This document shows, piece after piece, positions 1-5,987 of a stretch of 6,596 nucleotides of DNA. The notes under the pieces were generated by a model. That model made no database searches. It saw only the letters and a program-made list of their open reading frames with translations, and was not told where the DNA came from. The position numbers and the translations under genes were made by a program. This DNA comes from Oscillospiraceae bacterium. GTDB taxonomy: Bacteria > Bacillota > Clostridia > Oscillospirales > QAMX01. The number at the start of each line of letters is the position of its first letter. The first letter of the stretch is position 1. The stretch lies in NCBI GenBank assembly GCA_902772625.1, contig CACYBP010000226.1, forward strand, positions 1-6,596, in the 5' to 3' direction.

Positions 1-20
1 AGCGAAGGAGGGATACGGAT

Positions 21-1097
21 ATGCCGGTCCATTTTACCCGGAAGCGCATGGAAGAGGTCATGGAAAACCACGAAAAATGGTGGAAGGGGGAGCTTCCCAG
101 GCCCTTGATGAAGCTCTCCCTTTCGGACTTCTACCCCGCGGAAAAAAAGGCGAGGGCGCCCCTTCTGACTCAGGCGACCTGCGCCGATTTCCGGTGGTCG
201 CCGGAGGAGCTGATCGAAAAAATCGACGAGGGGCTTTCCACCCTGGAATTCATCGGCGACGGATACCCGAGCGTCAACATGGACGTGTTCGGCCCCGGGG
301 TGCTTTCGGCCTTTTCCGGCGCGAGGCTTGACAATTCCTCCGGCCAGGTGTGGTTTTTCCCCAAAGAAGAACGCGAGATCGCCGATATCCACGTTTCCTA
401 CGATCCGGACAACGTCTGGTCGAAAAGGATCCGGGCCTTGTATAAAGCCGGATACGAGCGCTGGGGCGGCGCGGTGGCCATGGGGATGCCCGATCTCGGC
501 GGCGTTATGGACGTGGCCGCCACCTTCTGCGGAACCGAAAACCTTCTCATGGATCTCTACGACGAGCCGGAGGAGGTCCTGAGGCTGGTCTCGGAGATCG
601 AAAAGGCCTGGTACGACGCCTACGAGGACTTTTCCTCGGTTTTGAATCCCCCGGGACGGAAGGGACTCTGGACCGACTGGAGCGGGCTTCTCTCCCCCGT
701 GCCCTCCTATATCATCCAGTGCGATTTCAGCTATATGATCGGAAACGACATGTTTCAGCGATTCGTTCTGCCGACCCTGAAAAGGGACACCGAACGGCTT
801 TCCCACACCATCTATCACCTGGACGGGATCGGGGAGCTCACCCACCTGGATTCGGTGCTCTCGCTTCCCGGTCTGGAGGCGGTGCAATGGGTCTACGGCG
901 CGGGAAAGCCGGGGCCGATGCACTGGCTTCACGTGTACGAGAAGATCCGGGCGGCGGGAAAGCGCATGATGCTCATCGGGACTCCGGAGGAAACGCTGGA
1001 CACCTTCCGCGCCATCGGGACAGGGGGCTTTTACTGCCATCTCGGGCTGGACGCCCGGGACGAGAAGACCGCCGCGGCTCTGCTTGACGCGAGATAA
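21..1097 (+). CDS. Uroporphyrinogen decarboxylase-fold protein (corrinoid methyltransferase-like)
   Basis: The 358-residue protein reads as a member of the URO-D superfamily, a TIM-barrel fold that includes heme-pathway HemE and the MtaA/MtbA/CmuA methyltransferases, which move methyl groups between corrinoid proteins and thiols. The length fits the family. Supporting segments are the DVFGPG stretch (residues 88-93), MGMPDLGGVMD (154-164), the YHLDGIGELTHLD strand-loop (265-277), the VQWVYGAGKPGP segment (288-299) and the C-terminal GGFYCHLG (335-342). In MtaA/MtbA a zinc ion is held by an HxC pair and a later cysteine; here the pair would be H266-x-D268 with C339, so the middle ligand is changed. 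The ATG start is supported by AAGGAGG at 5-11, nine bases upstream. It is convergent with the minus-strand block and ends before a shared terminator. Its partners may lie left of the window. The superfamily is confident; the substrate is unknown and a HemE role is unlikely. Confidence 0.88.
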   Translation: MPVHFTRKRMEEVMENHEKWWKGELPRPLMKLSLSDFYPAEKKARAPLLTQATCADFRWSPEELIEKIDEGLSTLEFIGDGYPSVNMDVFGPGVLSAFSGARLDNSSGQVWFFPKEEREIADIHVSYDPDNVWSKRIRALYKAGYERWGGAVAMGMPDLGGVMDVAATFCGTENLLMDLYDEPEEVLRLVSEIEKAWYDAYEDFSSVLNPPGRKGLWTDWSGLLSPVPSYIIQCDFSYMIGNDMFQRFVLPTLKRDTERLSHTIYHLDGIGELTHLDSVLSLPGLEAVQWVYGAGKPGPMHWLHVYEKIRAAGKRMMLIGTPEETLDTFRAIGTGGFYCHLGLDARDEKTAAALLDAR

Positions 1098-1141
1098 GCG
1101 CCTCTTCGCGGAAAGCTCTTTTTTCCAAAGGCGGCGAAATA

Positions 1142-1190
1142 CAAAAAGAACCGGGACAGGGAAGCTTTCTCCTGTCCCGGTGTTTTTGCG
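1142..1190. terminator. Bidirectional rho-independent terminator
   Basis: A perfect 10-bp stem, CCGGGACAGG (1151-1160) with CCTGTCCCGG (1171-1180), encloses a 10-base loop. On the plus strand it is followed by TGTTTTTG; on the minus strand it is followed by TTCTTTTTGT, because the left flank is A-rich. It lies between the stops of two convergent genes, 53 bases after the plus-strand gene and 42 bases after the minus-strand methyltransferase, so it probably ends both transcripts. Confidence 0.9.
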
Positions 1191-1222
1191 TTTCGATCCC
1201 CAAGGATCCGGTTTTTCAGAAG

Positions 1223-2083
1223 TCAGACCGCTCCTCCGGGCTTTCCGGCGAACCTGATCTTTACGATCTTCATTTTCACGAGGCTGTCGCAGAAGCGGAT
1301 CATCAGCTTGTAAAGAGGTCTGACCTCCCCGTAAATATCCCTGTAGCCGCGCATATAGCTCTTGGCGGTGACCGAGGCAAACCGGTCGCTTACCGCCCGG
1401 AGCTCGCTTTCGTCCTCCAGAGAGAAGAAGGCGTTGACGTCGGTGATCCCGGCCTCCTTCAGCCAGGTCTTCCGCATCAGCTTCGCCCCGCGCCGGTTGC
1501 AGGAGTCGAAGGCGAGCGTCGCCCCGGGGAAACGGTGCGCCATGGCGGAAAAGAGCCGCTTTACCTCTTCGGTCCTGAAATAATAAAAGACGCCGGCGGC
1601 AAAGAACACCGCGCCGTTATCCGGATCGATCCGGTCCATCCAGCCGTGATCGTTCAGATCGAAGGCGATATTCGTCTCCCTTTCCCCGGGAGGCAGAAGC
1701 TCGTTTCGGATCGCGATGACCTCCGGAAGGTCGATGTTGAATCCCCTGGCAAGACCGTTGTCGCATTTCCGGAAGGTGTCGTCCAGCCCGCATCCCAGAT
1801 TGACCACCGCGGCCTTCGGATGCTCCCATAGCACGGCCTCCACTTCTTTTCTGAGGTCGTACTGCCTTTGCGCCACCTCCAGCGCACCGAACAGTCCCGC
1901 CGCCGATTCCATCTTCTTCCTCTTTTCGGCGAAATCGTAATCGAGGGAATCGCAGATCCGCTTCGCCTCGGGATCCGAAAACAGCGCCGGGAACCTTTCG
2001 GAGCACACCAGCCTTCCGAAGAGCGGAATGACCAGGGTCTCTTTGACCGTATTCTTTTCGATGTGGTATTTCACGTTCCGCAC
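1223..2083 (-). CDS. LCM/TcmP-type class I SAM-dependent methyltransferase
   Basis: A 286-residue protein with a class I methyltransferase fold of the leucine carboxyl methyltransferase (PPM1)/TcmP group. Motif I is VVNLGCGLDDTF (residues 93-104), with the family's long DDTF continuation. NIDLPEV (116-122) gives the acidic residue that should hold the SAM ribose (D118). FDLND (141-145) is the likely adenine contact. FFAAGVFYYF (160-169) is the motif-IV strand. Relatives methylate carboxyl or hydroxyl groups on proteins or small molecules; this substrate is unknown. The start is GTG at 2083-2081, preceded by GGAAAGGAAAGAAG. It overlaps the end of the ATPase gene by 13 bp, so the Shine-Dalgarno lies inside the upstream gene and translation is probably coupled. 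It is the last gene of the block and runs into the bidirectional terminator. Family confident; link to metal handling is inferred only from operon position. Confidence 0.88.
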   Translation of the reverse strand: MRNVKYHIEKNTVKETLVIPLFGRLVCSERFPALFSDPEAKRICDSLDYDFAEKRKKMESAAGLFGALEVAQRQYDLRKEVEAVLWEHPKAAVVNLGCGLDDTFRKCDNGLARGFNIDLPEVIAIRNELLPPGERETNIAFDLNDHGWMDRIDPDNGAVFFAAGVFYYFRTEEVKRLFSAMAHRFPGATLAFDSCNRRGAKLMRKTWLKEAGITDVNAFFSLEDESELRAVSDRFASVTAKSYMRGYRDIYGEVRPLYKLMIRFCDSLVKMKIVKIRFAGKPGGAV

Positions 2084-4185
2084 CTTCTTTCCTTTCCGGA
2101 GCCGTCTTCCGGCAAAAGCGGCGCAAGGCAGTCCATGCCGAGAAGCAGTGTGGATCCGTTGTGCAGAAGCGCCGACAGGGCCGGGGACAGCACGCCGAAG
2201 GCGCCCAGAAGAATCAAGGCGCCGTTGAAGCCCATCACGAACCGGTAATTCCGCTCGATCCGCTTCATCAGCCGCCCGGAAAGCGTACGGAGCAGGACCA
2301 GCTCTTCCAGATCCTCCGCGGCGATCGTGACGTCCGCCACCTCGCGCGCGACGCCGGCCCCGCTGCCGACGGCGATCCCCACGTCCGCCAGAGACAGGGC
2401 GGGCGCGTCGTTGATGCCGTCGCCGATCATGACGACGCGGCGGCCTTCCTCTTTCCTTGCGCGGATAAAGGCGGCCTTGTCCTCCGGAAGCACCTCTGCG
2501 CGGAACTCATCCACGCCAAGCTCTTTCGCCACGGCTTCCGCCGTCCGGAGGTTATCTCCGGTGAGCATGCAGATCTTTTCAAAGCCGGCCTCATGCAGAA
2601 GGCCGACGACCTTTTTCGCTTCGGCCCTGAGGGGATCCCGGATGCCGACGGCTGCGGCGAGCGTTCCGCCGACGGCGAGATACAGCCAGGAGTATTCCGG
2701 CTCCAGCGCGTCGAAGGCGGCCCTGTCCTCCGGAAGGATCTCCGCGCCCTCGTCCTCGAAGACGAAGTGGCGGCTTCCGATGACGGCGCGCTCCTTCCCG
2801 ATCCGGGTGGCGATGCCGTGGGCGACCACGTATTCCACCTCGCTGTGCATCTCCCGGTGATCAAGGCCCTGTTCTTCGGCCGCTCTGACCACCGCGTTGG
2901 CCACCGAATGCGGAAAATGCTCCTCCATGCACGCGGCCAGGCGCAGCATCTCTTTTTCGTCCCTTCCCTGAAACGCCGCCACTCTGGCCACCGTCGGGCA
3001 GGCGTTGGTGAGGGTGCCGGTCTTGTCAAAGATGATCACGTCGGCCTTGCTGAGGGTTTCCATGTATTTTCCGCCCTTGACGGTGATCTTGTGTTTTCCC
3101 GCCTCGCGCATGGCGGAAAGGACGCTCAGAGGCATGGAAAGCTTCAGGGCGCAGGAGAAATCCACCATCAGGACCGATACCGCCCGCGCCGCGTTCCCGG
3201 TCAGAAGCCAGGTCAGCGCGCTTCCGCCGAGGCACCAGGGCACCAGCCTGTCGGCCAGGTGATAGGCACGGTTTTCGGTGCCGGATTTCATGCGCTCCGA
3301 ATCCTCGATCATACGCACGATGCGGTCGTAACGGTTTTCCCCGGCGGTATGGGTCACCCGCAGCACGCAGTTCCCCTCCTCCACCACCGAGCCCGCATAA
3401 ACGGCCGCGCCGGGATACTTGGCCACCGGGACCGATTCCCCGGTCAGGGAGGCCTGATTGATCATCACCTCTCCCCGGTCGAGGATCCCGTCCAGTGGCA
3501 GGACGTGCCCGGTGTGGACCACGATCCGGTCCCCGACCTCCACCCTCGAAAGGGGAGTCAGCTCCTCCCTGCCGTCTTCGGCAAGCTTCCAGACCTCGTC
3601 TACCTGCAAAGACATGCTCCTTGCCAGGTCGTCCACCGACTTTTTGTGCGTCCATTCGTCCAGCGTCTCGCCGAGTCCCAGAAGGAAGCTGACCGATCCC
3701 GCGGTGGAAAAGTCCCCGGTCAAAAGCGACGCGCAGAGCGCCGCGCCATCCAGAACGTCCACCGTCAGTTTTCCCTGTCCGAGGGTCTTCAGGGCGAGCC
3801 ACAGGCGTGGAAGGGCGTTCAGCGTGTTGAGGAAGATCCGCGCCGGAAGCGGCAGGAACAGCCGCTTCGCGTAGTGCCCCAGCACCTGAAAAACCATCTT
3901 TTCTTTGTATTCCCGGTTGATCCGGCGGCTCTGCGGGCTGAGAACGCGGACCTCCTCCCGCGCCTTTTCATAGCGGAAGCCCGCCAGGCGCCGGTAAAGC
4001 TCCTTTCTGTCCCCGTGAAAAAAAATGATCACGCCCGAGATCCTTTCGTGAACCGTCACCCGGTCCACGCCCGGAAGACTCAGGATCCAGGCCTCCAGAA
4101 GGTCGGCCTCTTCCATGCTCATGCTGGGTCCCGCGGCGGAAAGGCGCACCCGTCCCCTGCTTTCGTGAAGGATCCGGAACCTCAT
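2071..4185 (-). CDS. fezB: P1B-type heavy-metal P-type ATPase, SCA-motif (P1B-6/FezB-like)
   Basis: A 704-residue ATP-driven metal transporter of the membrane, complete at both ends. In order: an N-terminal HMA-like ferredoxin fold (about 1-70) with no cysteines and an arginine-rich opening (R2, R4, R10, R12, R14); membrane helices around 97-175; the actuator loop with TGES (248-251); paired helices around 312-360 holding DFSCALKLSMP (342-352); the phosphorylation site DKTGTLT (387-393, D387); FPHSVANA (424-431) where zinc and copper pumps have HP; TGDN (542-545); the hinge GDGINDAPAL (588-597); and two C-terminal helices with FNGALILLGAFG and LLHNGSTLLLG. The CPC/CPx/SPC motif is absent and SCA takes its place, which I recall as the mark of P1B-6 ATPases, the group of ferrosome protein FezB, thought to move iron. 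The ATG overlaps the stop of the small upstream gene (ATGA), indicating coupling. P1B ATPase is near certain; the fezB name rests on the motif and neighbour, not on a search. Confidence 0.93.
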   Translation of the reverse strand: MRFRILHESRGRVRLSAAGPSMSMEEADLLEAWILSLPGVDRVTVHERISGVIIFFHGDRKELYRRLAGFRYEKAREEVRVLSPQSRRINREYKEKMVFQVLGHYAKRLFLPLPARIFLNTLNALPRLWLALKTLGQGKLTVDVLDGAALCASLLTGDFSTAGSVSFLLGLGETLDEWTHKKSVDDLARSMSLQVDEVWKLAEDGREELTPLSRVEVGDRIVVHTGHVLPLDGILDRGEVMINQASLTGESVPVAKYPGAAVYAGSVVEEGNCVLRVTHTAGENRYDRIVRMIEDSERMKSGTENRAYHLADRLVPWCLGGSALTWLLTGNAARAVSVLMVDFSCALKLSMPLSVLSAMREAGKHKITVKGGKYMETLSKADVIIFDKTGTLTNACPTVARVAAFQGRDEKEMLRLAACMEEHFPHSVANAVVRAAEEQGLDHREMHSEVEYVVAHGIATRIGKERAVIGSRHFVFEDEGAEILPEDRAAFDALEPEYSWLYLAVGGTLAAAVGIRDPLRAEAKKVVGLLHEAGFEKICMLTGDNLRTAEAVAKELGVDEFRAEVLPEDKAAFIRARKEEGRRVVMIGDGINDAPALSLADVGIAVGSGAGVAREVADVTIAAEDLEELVLLRTLSGRLMKRIERNYRFVMGFNGALILLGAFGVLSPALSALLHNGSTLLLGMDCLAPLLPEDGSGKERRCGT

Positions 4186-4445
4186 GCTTCTTCGCCGTCT
4201 TCGATGAATTTTGCCTTTTCGGCCTCGGATCTCTTTTCATTGATCTCTTTGGCGTCCGCCAGGATATCCGAGCAGCCCTCCTGTACGGCCTCCACCCCGC
4301 GCATCACCTGCTCCTTGCAGCGCAGGACGGCGGCGGTGACGTGAGAATAGACCTTGCGGGCGTCCTTGCTGGACAGCAGTTTGATCCCCGCGGATCCAAA
4401 AAGGGCTCCACCCACAAACAGGGCGATTTTTCCGGTGGTAGTCAT
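4182..4445 (-). CDS. Small single-helix membrane protein, DUF6110-like (FezA-like candidate)
   Basis: An 87-residue protein. Residues 5-25 form one hydrophobic helix with a glycine motif, GGALFGSAG (12-20), of the kind that packs helices together. This is followed by LSSKDARKVYSH (24-35) and a charged, probably helical tail (36-87) with single cysteines C43 and C58 and an acidic end. I recognise the pattern as that of DUF6110-type proteins found next to P-type ATPases in gut Clostridia, from memory. The ATG at 4445-4443 is well supported by AAGGAGG eight bases upstream; the same frame stays open further upstream but only across the neighbouring hydrolase gene. The stop overlaps the ATPase start by ATGA. 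In C. difficile the FezB ATPase is paired with a small membrane protein, FezA, needed for ferrosomes; this gene holds the same position. A role as assembly or membrane partner of the ATPase is inference. Confidence 0.85.
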   Translation of the reverse strand: MTTTGKIALFVGGALFGSAGIKLLSSKDARKVYSHVTAAVLRCKEQVMRGVEAVQEGCSDILADAKEINEKRSEAEKAKFIEDGEEA

Positions 4446-4582
4446 GTGTTTTCCTCCTTGTATTCTTCCGGGTCTCCCCGGTTTCTGACACTTTGATTTT
4501 TTGCTCCGCGCGGCGCGATCCGGCCTCTGCCCGCCGCGGGATGCTTCGTTTCTTTCTGAGGGCTGTGCCGAAATAAAAGCGC
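4446..4582 (-). other. Structured intergenic leader between hydrolase and small membrane protein genes
   Basis: This 137-base gap has no recognisable terminator or convincing promoter in the minus direction. Two inverted repeats would fold in the minus-strand RNA: CGCGGCG/CGCCGCG (4532-4538 with 4509-4515, 16-base loop), and CCGGG-GAGA-CCCGG (4481-4468), a five-pair hairpin with a GNRA-type tetraloop ending about 22 bases before the start codon of the small gene. No T-run follows either. They could affect RNA processing or differential expression inside the operon, or be chance in GC-rich DNA. Confidence 0.35.
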
Positions 4583-5494
4583 TCAGACGCCTTCTTTCAT
4601 CATAGCGACCATCCTGTCCCAGCCCTCCCTGGCCTCTTTGCACACCGGGAACACCGGATAGCAATGGAACATCCCCTCTCCCACGGTCATGCGGTAATCG
4701 ACCTTGTATTTCTTCATGGCCTTCTCGAAGGAAGGGGCGCAGGCGTAAAGGGTCTCGTCGCTTCCGTACATGAAGTCGACGTGAGGCGCGTTCGTGAAAT
4801 CGCCCTTCTGAAGCCAGATCATGTAATCGGGCACGTCTTTCGAGCCGTGCCGCATGATCCCCGCGGCGGTACGCATGTACTTTGCCGGGATCGCTACGTC
4901 GACTCTGTCCAGCTCCTTCATCCGCTCCCATTCCTCCGCGGTCGCCGCGCAGGTCCCCGGAGAGATCGCAAGGATCCTTCCCGGCATCGGAACGTCCGCG
5001 TGTCCGTCGTTGATGTAGGGGACCATGCCCAGAGCCAGATTTCCGCCCGAGGAGGTGCCGAGCACCGAGATATCCTCCGCCCGGTATTCTTCAAGCATCT
5101 TCTTATAGGTTTCGTGCACCATCGCGTAGGCCTTTGTGATGGGGTAATCGGTGCAGAGCGGATAGTAAGGCACGAAGAGATCCAGCCCCGTCTCCCTCGC
5201 GAAGCGAAGGGCTTTTCTGATCGAAGCGGGGCGCGGCGCGCTGATCATCCCGCCGCCGATCAGAAAGAGATTGGCTTTCTTCTTTTTCTCCCGGTGGATC
5301 ATCTTCAGCACCGGAAAGCCCATGACGTCGATCCGGCTGACTTCGATTTCCGGATCCCTGAGCGCCGGGATCCGGTTCCTCGCGTTCCGTCTTCTGCGGT
5401 TTTCCAGAAGCTCCGCGGTGCTCTTCGCGATCCAGCGCTTCTTCAGCCCAGACGCCTTCACCAGCCGTTTCAGGATCTCGTATTTTACCGTCAT
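4583..5494 (-). CDS. Alpha/beta hydrolase, HSL/acetyl-esterase-like
   Basis: A 303-residue serine hydrolase of the alpha/beta fold, closest in layout to the hormone-sensitive-lipase group (acetyl esterases, lipases). The nucleophile elbow is GTSSG (146-150, Ser148), followed by GNLALGM. The acid is probably D246 in MYGSDETLYA, and the base H277 in GMFHCYP, so the triad is complete. The oxyanion motif, normally HGGG, reads IGGG (79-82), lacking the histidine. No signal peptide is seen; the N terminus is basic and the protein is probably cytoplasmic. The ATG at 5494-5492 is preceded by AAAGAGGG with six bases between. It is the first gene after the promoter at 5651-5678 and lies 137 bases before the small membrane protein gene in the same direction, with no clear terminator between. 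Substrate unknown; membership in one operon with the ATPase is likely but not proven. Confidence 0.88.
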   Translation of the reverse strand: MTVKYEILKRLVKASGLKKRWIAKSTAELLENRRRRNARNRIPALRDPEIEVSRIDVMGFPVLKMIHREKKKKANLFLIGGGMISAPRPASIRKALRFARETGLDLFVPYYPLCTDYPITKAYAMVHETYKKMLEEYRAEDISVLGTSSGGNLALGMVPYINDGHADVPMPGRILAISPGTCAATAEEWERMKELDRVDVAIPAKYMRTAAGIMRHGSKDVPDYMIWLQKGDFTNAPHVDFMYGSDETLYACAPSFEKAMKKYKVDYRMTVGEGMFHCYPVFPVCKEAREGWDRMVAMMKEGV

Positions 5495-5519
5495 ACCGTG
5501 CCCTCTTTCAGTGAACGGC

Positions 5520-5535
5520 GTTAGCTATAACTAAC
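5520..5535. promoter_or_regulatory. Operator-like palindrome GTTAG-N6-CTAAC (proximal)
   Basis: The 16-base sequence GTTAGCTATAACTAAC is a near-perfect inverted repeat (seven of eight base pairs), 25 bases upstream of the hydrolase start. It shares its outer GTTAG and CTAAC arms and its 16-base length with a second palindrome about 100 bases upstream. It lies near a possible weak second promoter on the minus strand (TTGGCG, 17 bases, TACAGT), whose -10 abuts it. The TTAG/CTAA arms resemble sites of DtxR/IdeR/MntR-type metal-dependent repressors; the regulator is inferred. Confidence 0.6.
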
Positions 5536-5616
5536 TGTACCGTAAAAAATAAGGTCCGCCAAAGCGGGTCCCGTCTTCTTTTCACCCGGACTTTGCCTTT
5601 ATGGGGAAAAGCGCGC

Positions 5617-5648
5617 AAGGGACGGTTAGGCATTCCTAACCGTCCCTT
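5617..5648. promoter_or_regulatory. Long perfect inverted repeat at the transcription start, containing GTTAG-N6-CTAAC
   Basis: A perfect 14-bp inverted repeat, AAGGGACGGTTAGG (5617-5630) and CCTAACCGTCCCTT (5635-5648), with a four-base centre. Its core GTTAGGCATTCCTAAC (5625-5640) matches the proximal palindrome in arm sequence and spacing. It begins two bases downstream of a TATAAT -10 box on the minus strand, so the predicted start (about 5643-5645) lies inside the repeat. Bound by a repressor it would block the promoter; transcribed, it would put a hairpin at the 5' end of the mRNA. No T-run follows on the minus strand (GCGCGCTTTT), and nothing upstream on the plus strand needs ending, so a terminator role is less likely. 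Confidence 0.7.
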
Positions 5649-5650
5649 CT

Positions 5651-5678
5651 ATTATACCGCAAATTCTCCAAAAATCAA
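5651..5678 (-). promoter_or_regulatory. Sigma-70-type promoter of the hydrolase-ATPase block
   Basis: Read on the minus strand: TTGATT (5678-5673, four of six consensus bases), a 16-base spacer, and a perfect TATAAT (5656-5651), in a locally AT-rich stretch of an otherwise GC-rich region. It points at the hydrolase gene, giving a leader of about 150 bases that carries both palindromes. Confidence 0.7.
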
Positions 5679-5940
5679 GAGGGTTCCTCGCCTTCCGGGG
5701 TTTTACGCGGATCGAGCCGCGGAAAGCGGGCGGCGGCCGGTTTAGAGCGAAAGCCGGTTCGCTTTTCCTCTGTTTTGCCGCGCCGCCGCGTCACGGCGTC
5801 TTTTCTCCCGCGCGCTGCCCTTCCGGCTTTTCAGATCGTCCGGCCGGCGCCGGTCGCCCGGAGCGCCGCCATGCGGCGGAAAGCGCTCTTTTCACCGGCC
5901 GTCAGCTCCGCGCCTTTGCCTCCTGCTGCCTGAAGCCAAA
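5679..5940. other. Gene-free GC-rich spacer
   Basis: No supported gene is seen between the promoter and the terminator of the TetR-family gene. The stretch is very GC-rich and contains several short inverted repeats (for example around 5840-5853 and 5861-5888) and a short direct repeat GCCGGTT near 5736-5758. None has a clear partner or function. Confidence 0.4.
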
Positions 5941-5966
5941 CGCCTGTCCCGGAAAAGAGACAGGCG
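5933..5966 (-). terminator. Rho-independent terminator of the TetR-family gene
   Basis: A perfect 8-bp stem, CGCCTGTC (5941-5948) with GACAGGCG (5959-5966), has a 10-base loop and lies 21 bases past the regulator's stop codon. On the minus strand the tail is a short, interrupted T-tract (TTTGGCTT), so efficiency may be moderate. It separates the regulator from the downstream hydrolase-ATPase block. Confidence 0.65.
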
Positions 5967-5987
5967 GCGATTTCAGATTCTTCTGTT

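Noticed and set aside
2161..4344. A 727-codon open frame on the plus strand opposite the ATPase gene
   Set aside because: It is the antisense shadow of the ATPase in GC-rich DNA: its translation is rich in His, Arg, Gly and Pro, shows no domain, and the opposite strand carries every P-type ATPase motif.
4182..4931. Long extension of the small membrane protein's frame upstream into the hydrolase gene
   Set aside because: The extension is arginine- and glycine-rich, overlaps a clear hydrolase in another frame, and the ATG at 4445 has a strong Shine-Dalgarno.
4664..5524. A 286-codon open frame on the plus strand opposite the hydrolase
   Set aside because: Low-complexity, His/Arg-rich shadow translation with no domain, antisense to a hydrolase with an intact catalytic triad.
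5617..5648. The 14-bp inverted repeat as an insertion-sequence end or attachment site
   Set aside because: No transposase or integrase and no target duplication are visible; its place at the -10 box and the matching second palindrome fit an operator better.
5861..5892. Terminator-like hairpin with TTTT on the plus strand
   Set aside because: The stem has a four-base bulge and there is no plus-strand gene upstream for it to end.
5791..5895. A 34-codon GTG-started frame on the minus strand in the spacer
   Set aside because: No well-placed Shine-Dalgarno, composition rich in Ala, Arg, Gly and Pro as expected from GC-rich non-coding DNA, and no recognisable similarity.
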